From: Rhodococcus tibetensis | GTDB taxonomy: Bacteria > Actinomycetota > Actinomycetes > Mycobacteriales > Mycobacteriaceae | Reading direction: 5' to 3' | Assembly: GCF_024438035.1 (NCBI RefSeq) | Contig: NZ_JANFQF010000012.1 | Location: 124,001-188,000 of the forward strand | DNA length: 64,000 nt | Shown here: in pieces, positions 43,431 through 52,328 of the stretch | How the letters are laid out: each line of letters starts with the position of its first letter | Numbering within the stretch: the first letter of the stretch is position 1 | The notes under the pieces: model-generated | What the model was told of the DNA's origin: nothing | The model's database searches: none | Seen by the model: only the letters and a program-made list of their open reading frames with translations | Position numbers and translations under genes: made by a program

Positions 43431-44180
43431 GTGACCACAGACCAAGAAGTTGCACAGCTCCTGTCGACGCGGAATCCGTTCCACGATCTCGAACCGATCA
43501 ACGTCGACCAGTTGAGCGACGACGAGGCCGGCACCATCCCCCGGTGGTGGAGCGATACGCAAACCTCGAGCAATCCCGTCGACGTCGCGATCCGGGCATG
43601 GGAGGACGCGGTCCCCGGGGGACTTCCGCGCACCACACCGATCATCCGCGACGCCGCACCAACTATCAGACTTTGCCGGGCGACCCGCTACGGAGAAGTC
43701 CGGACCGAGATCGTCTTGGCCTACATCTTCGGCGAATCGGACTCGTCGTATTATGCGGTTGGGTATGGGCTGGCGCCGTTGGCGCAGAAGGAACTTCCGT
43801 TATTCGCTGCCGGGGTCGAACCAGGACTCGAACGCTTCTATACGACCGTGCAGAACGGATTCTTCAACGAAGACTTCATCGGTCTGATGCCAGCACAGGA
43901 CATGCCGCGGATTTCGAACTTCGGGGAGGCAGCCGATTTCAAGTACGTCGCCCAATCGCGGGACCCGGTGACCAACGAACTACGAGATTTCGTGAAGATC
44001 CCGGAATCTGAACTACCCGACATCGACCACATCTCCGACAACGCAGTGACACTGGATATACGCGACGACACCGGGCGTGTGTGGGAAATGTGGCACGGAG
44101 GCCTCGAACGAGTCGACAGCACAATCTGGGATGCGATCGACAAGTGGGTGGCACGCCTGTTCGGCATCGACGACCACTGA
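43431..44180 (+). CDS. hypothetical acidic protein, possibly SUKH-like
   Basis: 249 residues, acidic, no signal or membrane segment. I do not recognise it with confidence. It carries FYTTVQNGFFNEDFIGLMPA and ISDNAVTLDIRDDTGRVWEM, which recall the N-G-x-x and strand pattern of SMI1/KNR4-type proteins. The start is GTG 43431 with AGAAGG 9 nt upstream. It lies between the broken toxin-like gene (divergent) and the IS element, fitting an orphan immunity gene; that is inference. Confidence 0.55.
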   Translation: MTTDQEVAQLLSTRNPFHDLEPINVDQLSDDEAGTIPRWWSDTQTSSNPVDVAIRAWEDAVPGGLPRTTPIIRDAAPTIRLCRATRYGEVRTEIVLAYIFGESDSSYYAVGYGLAPLAQKELPLFAAGVEPGLERFYTTVQNGFFNEDFIGLMPAQDMPRISNFGEAADFKYVAQSRDPVTNELRDFVKIPESELPDIDHISDNAVTLDIRDDTGRVWEMWHGGLERVDSTIWDAIDKWVARLFGIDDH

Positions 44181-44229
44181 CAGCTGTTCTCACCTCTATC
44201 TGACCGGCACATGCGATCGGTGCGGCCTA

Positions 44230-45941
44230 CTAAACCTAAATCCACCGATCGACTGATGTATTCGTGCTGAGTTTCGTTGTGCGGCAGCGAGGAGGTTACG
44301 GGCGTGGGTGATCGTCCGACCTGCGTGTCGGAGTGTTCCACTGGGGCTTTCGCGTCGAGGGCGGGCAGGTGTCGCGGGTGTTAGACGATGATCGGGTGAT
44401 TTCGGCCGAATGTTCTGTCGAACAGGGTGTTCCACGCTGTTTCCCACGGCCAGTCGGTCGGTAGGTGCAGCGTCAACCGTCGGGCCGAAGAGGCGATGTG
44501 CGCGGGGACCGACACAATGGTGCGGCGGAGGGTGCCGGTAGTCGCTTTCGTCAGCTTCGGGTCAGCCGTGAGGCTGCCGGCGGCACGGGTCAGGTTGAAT
44601 GCCATCACCGCGCAGACGAGCCAGGCGGCGTTCGCCGAAAACGAGTTCGACGGCAGATGGGCGAGTGCGGAGTTCTTCAGGTCCGCGTGCACCTGCTCGA
44701 TGACGGCGTGCTGACGGTGGGTCTTGTCGGCGGCGACGGTATCGACCTCGTCGGGGTCGGTGGTAGTGAAGAAGGCGTGGAACCGCCAGATGTCGAACAA
44801 CGTGCCCTGGTCCTGGTCTTTCTTCGGTCGCAGGTCGGGGATGCGGCGCACCACCAGCCGCCCGGGGATCTGGTGGGCTTTCTTCTGCGAGGTGAACGCG
44901 GTGAACGGTATCTCGGCGACCTCCGCCCGCGAGATCCAGGTGTCGGTGCCCTCGTCGTAGACGGCGTCGGTGTATTCGATCGGCGTCCACGCGGACTCGT
45001 CGGCGTCGATGGATGCGATCGCCCGCTTGATGGTGGAGGTCAGGCGCACGGTGACCGACACATCGGCGCCGGCACGAATCGCGGCACTGATGGTGGGATG
45101 GCCGTAGAAGGCGGAGTCGCCGCGGACCAGAACCTTCGGCGCGCCGTCCCCGCTGGTTCCTGCAGCCTGGGTGCGCAGCCGGTCTACGGTGGCCAGGGCG
45201 TCGGAGACCATCCGGGCGGCGCCGCGTGCGGAGCCGCAGGCTCCGCGGCGCAGGCGTTGGGTGAGGATCACCGGCGCCGCGGTCTCCGTGGTGACGGTGG
45301 TGAGCAGTGCGTTCAGCCCGCGGATCCCGGAGTAGCCGTAGCCGGAGCCTTGTTTGCCGTGGCCGTGGACCTCGATGATCGCAAAAGTCGATATCGACCA
45401 TGATTCGCCCGGTGTCGATTCCACCGACCAGGGGCGTTCGGTCGGCGAGAGCGCTCAGGAACCTCGAGGCGACGGCGTCGAGTTGCCGCACGTGTCCGAA
45501 GGTGAATTCGCGGAGGAACGATCCCAGCGTGGACGGTGCGTACGGGCGGTCGAAGACGGTTCCCATCGCGCCGTGCCGCAGGATCGCCAGGTCGGCGATG
45601 CTGTCGGCGCCGGCGACCATCCCGCCGATCAGGGACCCGATCTTGCGGCCGGCATGGGATCCTTTGTCGGTCGGCACGCTCAGGTGCTGATCGGCGAGGG
45701 TGAGCAGGCCGCTCGCCTGGGCCAATGCCATCACCGGGACCAGTCCCGCGGTCGCCATCAGATTCGGATCGTCGAACCTGGCCGCGGCGACGGGGCGCGT
45801 GTGAGATAGTTGCATCCGCGAGATGCCCTTCCGCGTGGCTGAATCTGACCCTAGAGAAGTCTTATTCTTCCACTACGACAGGGCATTTCGCCTCTATAAC
45901 ACTCTCAGCCGCTCATACCAATCGGTGCATCCAGGCTAAAC
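44230..45941 (-). mobile_element. IS1380-family insertion sequence (ends approximate)
   Basis: About 1.7 kb, the usual IS1380-family size. Candidate imperfect terminal inverted repeats share CACCGAT: left around 44230-44252 (TAAACCTAAATCCACCGATC), right around 45919-45941, whose reverse complement contains TTAGCCTGGATGCACCGATT; about 14 of 19 positions match. The target duplication could not be settled. The right end falls on the 3' end of the adjacent oxidoreductase gene. Confidence 0.6.
44381..45815 (-). pseudogene. IS1380-family transposase with +1 frameshift
   Basis: DDE transposase of about 475 residues if rejoined. Frame 1 from ATG 45815: MQLSHTRPVAAARFDDPNLM, AGLVPVMALAQASGLLTLAD, up to GGIDTGRIMVDIDF. 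Frame 2 continues AIIEVHGHGKQGSGYGYSGI, then KVLVRGDSAFYG, and VIEQVHADLKNSALAHLPS with the catalytic Glu region, to 44381. The break is at a run of four T on the coding strand (AAAA at 45383-45386); removing one T restores D-F-A-I-I-E-V-H. The frame change destroys the protein unless ribosomes slip. Confidence 0.85.
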
Positions 45942-46505
45942 TTCATCCCTAGGAGTCGCCGGTGACCCCGCGACGAGCACACGTTGGCTCAGTGCCACAA
46001 GGGTGCCGACGATGCCCTCGCGAACCGCGACATCAGTGATGATGCCACCGCTGTCGATCATGGTGGGTATCACCGGCAGGTGGACACACCCTTCCTCGAC
46101 GATCGCGGCACCGGTGTAGTTCAGTACCAATCGCAGCGACGCGTGGGCATTGGCCGCGTTCGTCGCGTTGGCGGAAACGTTGATCCACGCTGTGGGCTTG
46201 TCACCGATCTCGATACCGCCCACAGTCCAATCGAGCAGATTCTTGAACGAGCCGGGCAGTGCCCCCGCGTATTCCGGAGTGCAGATGAGCAACGCAGCCG
46301 CGCTGTCGATTTGCTTGCGTAGGTCGACCACCGCCTCCGGCAACGGATCGTGGTCGTCATCCGGGTTGAAGTGTGGCAGGTCTCCTATTCCCAGGTATGG
46401 CACGCCGCGGAAGCCAGCGGGAATCAGGGTTTCCGCCGTGCGCAGGAGCGCCGAGTTGCTTGATCTGCCGCGCAGGCTCCCCGAAACCAGCAAGATGTCC
46501 GACAT
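45936..46505 (-). CDS. NAD(P)H-dependent FMN reductase family protein
   Basis: 189 residues, flavodoxin-like fold. FMN phosphate loop SGSLRGRSSNSALLR (8-22), and ICTPEYAGALPGSFKNLLDW with the family motif PEYxxxxPGxxKNxLDW. Relatives reduce quinones, chromate, azo dyes or free flavin. ATG 46505, with GAAAGGAGTG upstream. The last codons and the TAG stop appear to come from the end of the neighbouring IS element, so the native C-terminus may have been replaced. Confidence 0.85.
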   Translation of the reverse strand: MSDILLVSGSLRGRSSNSALLRTAETLIPAGFRGVPYLGIGDLPHFNPDDDHDPLPEAVVDLRKQIDSAAALLICTPEYAGALPGSFKNLLDWTVGGIEIGDKPTAWINVSANATNAANAHASLRLVLNYTGAAIVEEGCVHLPVIPTMIDSGGIITDVAVREGIVGTLVALSQRVLVAGSPATPRDEV

Positions 46506-46551
46506 AGTTCACTCCTTTCAGATTGACTGCAGTGGGTGGCGCATCGAACTG

Positions 46552-46770
46552 TTACTCGACGTCGATTGTTGCCGACTCGTGCAGGTCCTTCGTCCGGACG
46601 AGGGCGTAGGCGATCAGCGAACCGACACCACAAACCAACGCACACACGATCATCACCGAGATGAAGGCATTTGAGAACACGCTCTGCGCGGCAGCCTCGA
46701 TCTGTTGACCGGCGACGCCCGGCACAACAGCACTCAGCTCGTTACCCGCACCGGCCGCATTGGCATGCCG
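46552..46770 (-). pseudogene. C-terminal remnant of an MFS drug transporter
   Basis: Only the tail of a 14-helix (DHA2/EmrB-like) transporter is recognisable: AGQQIEAAAQSVFSNAFISV, then the last membrane helix MIVCALVCGVGSLIAYALVR and a short polar end. The sequence before about 46770 in the same frame no longer reads as a transporter. It lies 47 bp upstream of the FMN reductase gene. Confidence 0.6.
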
Positions 46771-46958
46771 AGCAGAAGGGCCACCACGGATTGCGGACAG
46801 AGCACCGTCCGCGACGGAACCTGCCGCGCAACATCGACCCTTCTGGTTGTGCCGACCTCGGTTGCAGTTCAGGGTCGATAGCCGCCGCGCCGAGCCTTCA
46901 CCGCGCGGCAACAGTCCACACACCGGGGTTCCGTGCTCATGTGGAACTCCCACCAGGG

Positions 46959-47450
46959 CTAGGTACTGTGCGCTGTGCGCGACCGGGCATCAACCATCGA
47001 CAGCAGGTAGGCGCGTGCATCGGGTGGACACAGCGACTCGGGGACGCACGCCGCGCGACCCAAGCCACCACGAATGTAGAGATACACCAATCCATGGATG
47101 ACCTCAATCTTGGCAATCGAGCCGTGCCCGATGACTATCTGGGCATTGGGATCTTCCAGGAGCATCCCGAAGGAGTTGAAGCCGCTGGCCCACCGGGCTC
47201 CCGCCCGCACCGTCATCCGATTCACGCGCAAAATCAGAACGAATACAGCCAGGGGAAACCCCACAACAATGACCGCAAAGAGTATGGCCAGTTCATCTTC
47301 ACCGCTCCACACGGCCACCACCAGTGCCACCACCACGAACGCGAAGTAGACCATCACTATCGGACGCCGAAAAACACGCCACAGAGCAACCCAGGTAAAC
47401 CGACTCAAATCTCCGCGTTGGGCAGTCCATGTGTACTGCACGGCGGGCAC
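46959..47450 (-). CDS. YcxB-like membrane protein
   Basis: 163 residues from GTG 47450; the frame is open to 47735, but that part does not look like protein of this family. Opens with VPAVQYTWTAQRGDLSRFTW, has two adjacent membrane segments (PIVMVYFAFVVVALVVAVWS and LAILFAVIVVGFPLAVFVLI) and a C-terminal PH-like part (AKIEVIHGLVYLYIRGG). This layout is that of YcxB-like proteins of unknown function. The start is uncertain. Confidence 0.5.
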   Translation of the reverse strand: MPAVQYTWTAQRGDLSRFTWVALWRVFRRPIVMVYFAFVVVALVVAVWSGEDELAILFAVIVVGFPLAVFVLILRVNRMTVRAGARWASGFNSFGMLLEDPNAQIVIGHGSIAKIEVIHGLVYLYIRGGLGRAACVPESLCPPDARAYLLSMVDARSRTAHST

Positions 47451-47580
47451 AGAAGCATCATTGTCGGGGTGCAAGGGTATTGCCTCTCTGTTGTGTTTGA
47501 TCAGGGTCGCGTGCAGGACCCTGGCATACCGATATCCAGCGATGCCGCCAAAAACGACAAGGGTGCCCGGGTCAGCGACC

Positions 47581-47925
47581 CTATGGGCGACACGCAGGCG
47601 GGTGATCGAGTGCGGGTGGGAATCGGATGTGTCGGCGCGGTCCTGCGCTGCCCGTCGGCGCTGGCCTGCTGAGTAGATATGAACCGTTACTTCTGTGAGA
47701 ACACACGAAAGTGTGACCGCGCTGAACGGGTCCACGGTGTGGACACGTCGACTGCGAGAATTTCTCAGCCCGAGATGCCGCAGTCGACGAGTCAGGTGCC
47801 AAGGATTCGCGTCCTACGAGGAACGCGACCAGCACGATAGCTGCGACTGCAATGACCAACACTGCAATAAGCGCAATGACAAGAGGCCGGCGAGAGAAGT
47901 GCCGATCGGGCGGCTCGAATGACAT
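47581..47925 (-). CDS. short membrane-anchored protein or fragment
   Basis: 114 residues from ATG 47925. A basic lead and one strong membrane helix (RPLVIALIAVLVIAVAAIVLV) are followed by a Cys-containing extracytoplasmic part (FSQSTCPHRGPVQRGHTFVC) that ends in low-quality sequence, as if truncated. No family recognised. It lies upstream of the YcxB-like gene on the same strand. Confidence 0.35.
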   Translation of the reverse strand: MSFEPPDRHFSRRPLVIALIAVLVIAVAAIVLVAFLVGRESLAPDSSTAASRAEKFSQSTCPHRGPVQRGHTFVCSHRSNGSYLLSRPAPTGSAGPRRHIRFPPALDHPPACRP

Positions 47926-47985
47926 GCGAAGATCTTTCCACGCGAGACCGCGCATCGCGCTATCTCATCGAGCGCACGCAAAAAA

Positions 47986-48216
47986 TCACAGAATGCAACT
48001 CGGCCCGCACTTCCTCGACCTGATTACCTCGAAGGTCGGCGCATACCAAGACCGCGTCACAACCGGAACAGCCGAACCCTTGTCGGCTCCAACCCTCACC
48101 ACCAGTGGTACTCGTCCCGTCGGCGGCTGAATCGTCGGCGTTGCTTCGTCCCAATCGTGAATCGGTGCAAGGTCATCAACGTTGACAGAGCCGTTGCGCT
48201 CGAGTCTCGTCGACAT
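47986..48216 (-). CDS. small hypothetical ORF, 76 residues
   Basis: MSTRLERNGSVNVDDLAPIH then PPTGRVPLVVRVGADKGSAV; GGGAAAGAG lies upstream of ATG 48216. It reads as the start of a soluble protein that ends early. No family recognised. The rest of the stretch 47926-48416 holds nothing else supportable. Confidence 0.3.
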   Translation of the reverse strand: MSTRLERNGSVNVDDLAPIHDWDEATPTIQPPTGRVPLVVRVGADKGSAVPVVTRSWYAPTFEVIRSRKCGPSCIL

Positions 48217-48416
48217 ACGAGCATCTCTTTCCCACCCCGTTGAAACTCATAGGAGATCGGGACAGTCGACGTCGCGAACCCATGGGGGTCAATGGGAAGA
48301 CCCGTACCTCGCCGCGGGTCACACGCATCAGTTCGGTGAGGTACATGAAGTGCGAGTCGGCATCGAGGCGATCGGCACAGGAGAAACACCAGGTGCGACG
48401 AGAGCACAAGGTCGAA

Positions 48417-48881
48417 CTACTCATCGGCGAACGGTAGGTCCGCCAAGTATACGTGGACGGAAGAGTTGATGACCGGCCAATCGTGTCCTCCGGCTCGCCA
48501 CACTACGCCGGCATGCCGACTCGACGAGAACATCGCACGGCAGCGCCCCCTGCGAGTCATTTCGCCTGCGTCCGCGCCCTCGAGTTCGCCGCCCTCGAGC
48601 TCGGTGCGGAGCCGGTTCTGCGTGTCTTCCCGGAACTCGACCGAACCCCTCGGGTATCGGGCTGTGAAGGCATAGAGCATGGCGGGAAGGATCGTCGGCC
48701 CCAGCGCCGGGTAACACCCCACCGCAATGGGACCCGACGGCGCACGCACCGCTGGGCTTTCAGCGCCTGCGACAGGGTGCAACCGCTCGGCAGCACCACT
48801 GATGGTGCCCGTTTCGGCGACCGCCACGAAGGCCGCCAGTTGGCGCATCGTGTACGCGGGAACGTTGTCGGTCCGGGGCAT
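48417..48881 (-). pseudogene. LysR-family regulator with internal deletions
   Basis: The frame is open, 154 residues (normal about 300). Helix-turn-helix start MRQLAAFVAVAETGTISGAAERLH is present, but the recognition helix and linker (about 50 residues) are gone. It jumps to the effector domain GPIAVGCYPALGPTILPAML, FTARYPRGSVEFREDTQNRL and ELEGGELEG, then loses homology. It cannot bind DNA as a normal LysR. Confidence 0.7.
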
Positions 48882-48907
48882 GAACGAACGGTAACGTGCG
48901 CCGCCGG

Positions 48908-49585
48908 TCAGCGGACAGGTCTGAAGCCTGCGCCGAAGCTCTGCCGCGCATCGATGTCCGCGAGGATGGGACCGATCTTCCCGTAGATGAACGGCGCCTC
49001 CGGGACGGCGTCGAGCCCGGCGCTGATCCCGACGAGCTTGTCGCCCACAACGAGAGGCCCACCCGAATCACCCGGACCCATGAGCGCCCAGTTCTGCAGG
49101 TGAATTCCCGCGATCGCCGCGATGGCCCCGCACGTCTTGCCGGTGGTGGGCCCGTATTTGCAGGCGACATTCCAGGGCGAGGCGTCACCGACCGTATTGA
49201 CGACGACATCGCTGCCCTCGCCGTACCTACTCGGTGCGACGACCGCCGGATTCAGCTCGAGCACCGCGTAATCCACCGCATCGAAAGTGCCGGCGGGATT
49301 TGCCGACCAGATGTCGGTCTCCCACCCGATCGGCCCGCGATCCGCCTCCCCGATCTTGTAGATCGGGGTGCCTGCCTGCTGGTGGCAGTGCCCGATCGTC
49401 AGTGCGACGAGACGGCCTGCATCGTCATTCCCGACGGCCGCGATGGTGCAGAAACCCTCGACCTCGGGGTTCGTCGTATATACGGTGCCCGGTCCGACGT
49501 GGATGCCTGGCTCGGCTTGCGCTGCAGGCGCACTCACAAAGGCGAGAGCGAGCAGCCCGGTGAAGAGGAGAAACACTTTCTTCAT
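48908..49585 (-). CDS. secreted chymotrypsin-like (S1) serine protease
   Basis: 225 residues. Signal peptide MKKVFLLFTGLLALAFVSAP, cleavage likely after AQA-24. Catalytic triad His66 (ALTIGHCHQQ), Asp105 (FDAVDYAVLE) and Ser174 (MGPGDSGGPLV). Four cysteines fit two disulfides (Cys46/Cys67 and Cys142/Cys152). Resembles the streptogrisin-like proteases without a long propeptide; the short mature chain starts EPGIHVGPGTVY. ATG 49585 begins the signal peptide. It probably acts outside the cell. Confidence 0.85.
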   Translation of the reverse strand: MKKVFLLFTGLLALAFVSAPAAQAEPGIHVGPGTVYTTNPEVEGFCTIAAVGNDDAGRLVALTIGHCHQQAGTPIYKIGEADRGPIGWETDIWSANPAGTFDAVDYAVLELNPAVVAPSRYGEGSDVVVNTVGDASPWNVACKYGPTTGKTCGAIAAIAGIHLQNWALMGPGDSGGPLVVGDKLVGISAGLDAVPEAPFIYGKIGPILADIDARQSFGAGFRPVR

Positions 49586-49741
49586 GGTCACGTCCTGTCC
49601 ACCCGCCGACCCGTCGTGCCCGAAGCCTTTGCCGCCACAGCCTAACCGATTTCGCGCCGGACGGCTCGTCGATCGGTCGCGAGCACCCTTGCAAGGCAAG
49701 CCGTTCGAAGCGGTCACATAGTGCTGGGGGCATTCTTGCAC

Positions 49742-50341
49742 TCACATCGGGGAGCTCGTGGCCAGCAACACCCGCAGACTGTCTGTGACGACGCGTGCGG
49801 AGATCGTGGGATCGATCGCGCGTTGAATGCCCAGTCCCACGCCGAGACCGAGGATGCTGCTTGCCGCGTCCTCGGCCGGAATCGACAGCGTCATGCCGAG
49901 CGACTCGGTAAACGACGTCAAGAGGCTCACCGCGATGCCACGCGCTGCGCCGAGCGTGACGGTGAGAGCCTCGCGTAGCTCCGGATCGTGGCGGGAGAGC
50001 ACGATCAGCTCGAACTCGAGCATCGTCCATCCCACGTCACCGAGCGTGTCCTCCGCCCAGGACTGAAACGCTTCGAGCCGCTCCTCCATGGTGTCGCCGT
50101 GGCCGAGCGCGACCGCGATCTCGGCACCCTTCGTCGCGTGGATCAGACCGAGAACTTCGAGGCACAACTCCTTCTTGTTCTTGAAGTTGGAGTAGACCGC
50201 GCCTTTCGAGTAGCCAGCCGCGTCGGCGACCTTCTCGAGGGAAGTTCCCGCGTAGCCGTCGGCCAGAAAAAGGTCTCGCGCCGTCGACACGAGGTGTGCA
50301 CGCGTCTGCGCCTGACTCTCCGACCTGGTCAAACGACCCAT
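49742..50341 (-). CDS. TetR-family repressor
   Basis: 199 residues. N-terminal helix-turn-helix: ARDLFLADGYAGTSLEKVAD and AAGYSKGAVYSNFKNKKELC, the classic TetR pattern. The ligand-binding C-terminal domain is unassigned. ATG 50341 with GAAGGGG upstream. Divergent from the patatin remnant and monooxygenase, with a perfect 13-bp palindrome between them, so it probably represses that operon and itself. Confidence 0.88.
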   Translation of the reverse strand: MGRLTRSESQAQTRAHLVSTARDLFLADGYAGTSLEKVADAAGYSKGAVYSNFKNKKELCLEVLGLIHATKGAEIAVALGHGDTMEERLEAFQSWAEDTLGDVGWTMLEFELIVLSRHDPELREALTVTLGAARGIAVSLLTSFTESLGMTLSIPAEDAASSILGLGVGLGIQRAIDPTISARVVTDSLRVLLATSSPM

Positions 50342-50385
50342 GTGCACCCCTTCTTCAACGACCATCGAGATTATCCCACTTTCAT

Positions 50386-50398
50386 ATACCGTCGGTAT
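50386..50398. promoter_or_regulatory. TetR-type operator between the repressor and monooxygenase operon
   Basis: ATACCG-T-CGGTAT, perfect 6-bp arms, in the 80-bp divergent intergenic region. The ATACCGxCGGTAT pattern is typical of TetR-family operators. It lies 24 bp before the plus-strand start. Confidence 0.7.
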
Positions 50399-50421
50399 CT
50401 GAAATCTGCTAGATTCTGAGT

Positions 50422-50841
50422 ATGACTCCCAGTGACACACATCTGCGCCGCGGATTGGTGATCGGCTGCGGCGGCACACTCGGCGCAGCCTGGACGGTGG
50501 CCGCTCTCGTCGCCGTGAGCGACGTGCTGGGCTGGGCCTGGGCGGTCGCTCATCCCGCCACGTGGCTGGTGAGCATGGATTACGACACCGGTGAGCGCGT
50601 CGCGTTCGGCTCGATCCAAGCTCCGCATCGAACGCCGCCTGCTCAACTGGATGAGCGCCGGACTGGATGCCGAGATCGCGCAGTTGGAAGAAGCGGGCAC
50701 CCGGGTGATCCGACTCGATGCCACTGCCGAAGACCTGGTCGTATGGGCGCCAATTTCATGGATACCCGGCGTCGGCTCGCAACACTCGAGCACTCGCTCG
50801 TCAGCACCCGAACTCAACTCGCGAAGGAAGTGCGCGCATGA
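50422..50841 (+). pseudogene. patatin-like phospholipase with internal deletions and frameshifts
   Basis: Starts as a patatin with the oxyanion loop IGCGGTLGAAWTVAALVAV, then loses about 100 residues, including the GxSxG nucleophile, and resumes at HPATWLVSMDYDTGERVAFG. A second jump and frame change lead to LRIERRLLNWMSAGLDAEIA and AGTRVIRLDATAEDLV. One more frame change gives MGANFMDTRRRLATLEHSL to the stop. The intact family member would be about 280 residues. Its stop overlaps the monooxygenase start (ATGA), so it still leads that operon. Confidence 0.75.
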
Positions 50842-52325
50842 CGCATTACGACATCCTCATTATCGGCGCAGGCATATCCGGGATCGGAGCGGCGATCCGT
50901 CTGAAGCAGAGCGGCATCGATAATTTCGCGATTCTCGAGAAGGGTGACGCGCTTGGCGGCACCTGGCGTGACAACACCTACCCGGGCTGCGCGTGTGACG
51001 TACCGTCCGCTCTGTACTCCTACTCCTTTGCACCCAACCGCGAATGGTCTCGGCTGTTCGCCGGGCAAGAGGAGATTCGTCGCTACATCGAACGGACGGC
51101 CGACCGCCACGACATTCCCGGACACGTGCAGTTCGGCACGGAGGTAGAGCGAGCTCAGTGGAACGAGGACACACGGCGATGGACGGTCGCCACCACCGCC
51201 GGAACTGTGACGTCCGACGCGATCATCGCGGCAGCGGGACCGTGGAACGAGCCCCTGGTGCCCGACGTCCCCGGGCTCGACACCTTCAACGGTGAGGTCT
51301 TCCATTCCTCCCGCTGGAACCACGGCTTCGACCTCACCGGTCGACGCGTCGCCGTCGTCGGAACCGGGGCATCCGCGGTGCAGTTCGTACCCGCGATCGC
51401 GCCCCAGGTGGCGGAACTGCATCTCTATCAGCGCACTGCGCAGTGGGTTCTGCCCAAACCCGACGTCGCACTGCGCGGCGTCGAGCGCACGATCCTGCGA
51501 CGGGTTCCCGGCGCGATACGGGCGCTACGGCGGGTCGAGTACGCCATCATGGAGTCGCTGGGACTCGGATTCCGGCACCCCTGGATCCTGAAGGTAGTAC
51601 AGCAGATCGGCAAGGCGCAGTTGCTGATCCAGGTGCGCGATCACGAGCTCCGCAAGTCCCTGACACCCGACTACACGCTCGGCTGCAAGCGCCTGCTGAT
51701 GTCGAACACCTACTACCCGGCGCTGACCCGGCCGAACGTGGAGGTGCACGCCAACGCCGTCGCTTCGGTGCGCGGAAACGTGGTGGTGGGCACCGACGGC
51801 GAAAAACGGGAGGTGGACGCCATAGTTTTCGGCACCGGCTTCCACATCCTCGACATGCCGATCGGGGCGCGGGTCTTCGATGGCGAGGGCCGCAGCCTCG
51901 ACGACCACTGGAAGGGTAGCCCGCAGGCGTATCTGGGCACCACCGTCGCCGGCTTCCCCAACGCCTTCGTCCTGCTGGGACCCGCACTGGGTACCGGCCA
52001 CACCTCGGCGTTCATGATCCTCGAGGCGCAGCTCGATTACGTGATGCAGGCGCTCACGCATGCCCGCAGCAATGGCTGGAGTCGGTGGGAACCGCGCCGA
52101 GAGGTGCAGGACGCCTTCAATGCGCAGGTGCAGGAAGCTCTGGCCACCACCGTCTACAACGCCGGTGGGTGTCAGAGTTACTTCCTGGACGTCAACGGAC
52201 GCAACAGCTTCAACTGGCCCTGGTCGACCGACCGGATGCGCCGCCGCCTCGGCCGGTTCGACGAATCCGCATACACCGTTTCCACCCACCACCGCACCGG
52301 CCTCGTCACCTCGCCGCCCGAATGA
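50838..52325 (+). CDS. FAD-dependent Baeyer-Villiger-type monooxygenase
   Basis: 495 residues. FAD Rossmann motif IIGAGISGIGAAIRL (8-22), LGGTWRDNTYPGCACDVPS, the Baeyer-Villiger fingerprint F-x-G-x-x-x-H-x-x-x-W at 150-160 (FNGEVFHSSRW), and the NADPH motif VVGTGASAVQ (173-182). Such enzymes insert oxygen next to a ketone. ATG 50838 overlaps the patatin remnant stop. The acyl-CoA dehydrogenase and thiolase downstream, on the opposite strand, suggest a ketone or steroid side-chain type catabolic setting. Substrate unknown. Confidence 0.88.
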   Translation: MTHYDILIIGAGISGIGAAIRLKQSGIDNFAILEKGDALGGTWRDNTYPGCACDVPSALYSYSFAPNREWSRLFAGQEEIRRYIERTADRHDIPGHVQFGTEVERAQWNEDTRRWTVATTAGTVTSDAIIAAAGPWNEPLVPDVPGLDTFNGEVFHSSRWNHGFDLTGRRVAVVGTGASAVQFVPAIAPQVAELHLYQRTAQWVLPKPDVALRGVERTILRRVPGAIRALRRVEYAIMESLGLGFRHPWILKVVQQIGKAQLLIQVRDHELRKSLTPDYTLGCKRLLMSNTYYPALTRPNVEVHANAVASVRGNVVVGTDGEKREVDAIVFGTGFHILDMPIGARVFDGEGRSLDDHWKGSPQAYLGTTVAGFPNAFVLLGPALGTGHTSAFMILEAQLDYVMQALTHARSNGWSRWEPRREVQDAFNAQVQEALATTVYNAGGCQSYFLDVNGRNSFNWPWSTDRMRRRLGRFDESAYTVSTHHRTGLVTSPPE

Positions 52326-52328
52326 GAA

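Noticed and set aside
48453-49645. plus-strand frames opposite the protease and LysR remnant
   Set aside because: Arg/His-rich shadow translations; the minus strand carries the catalytic triad and HTH.
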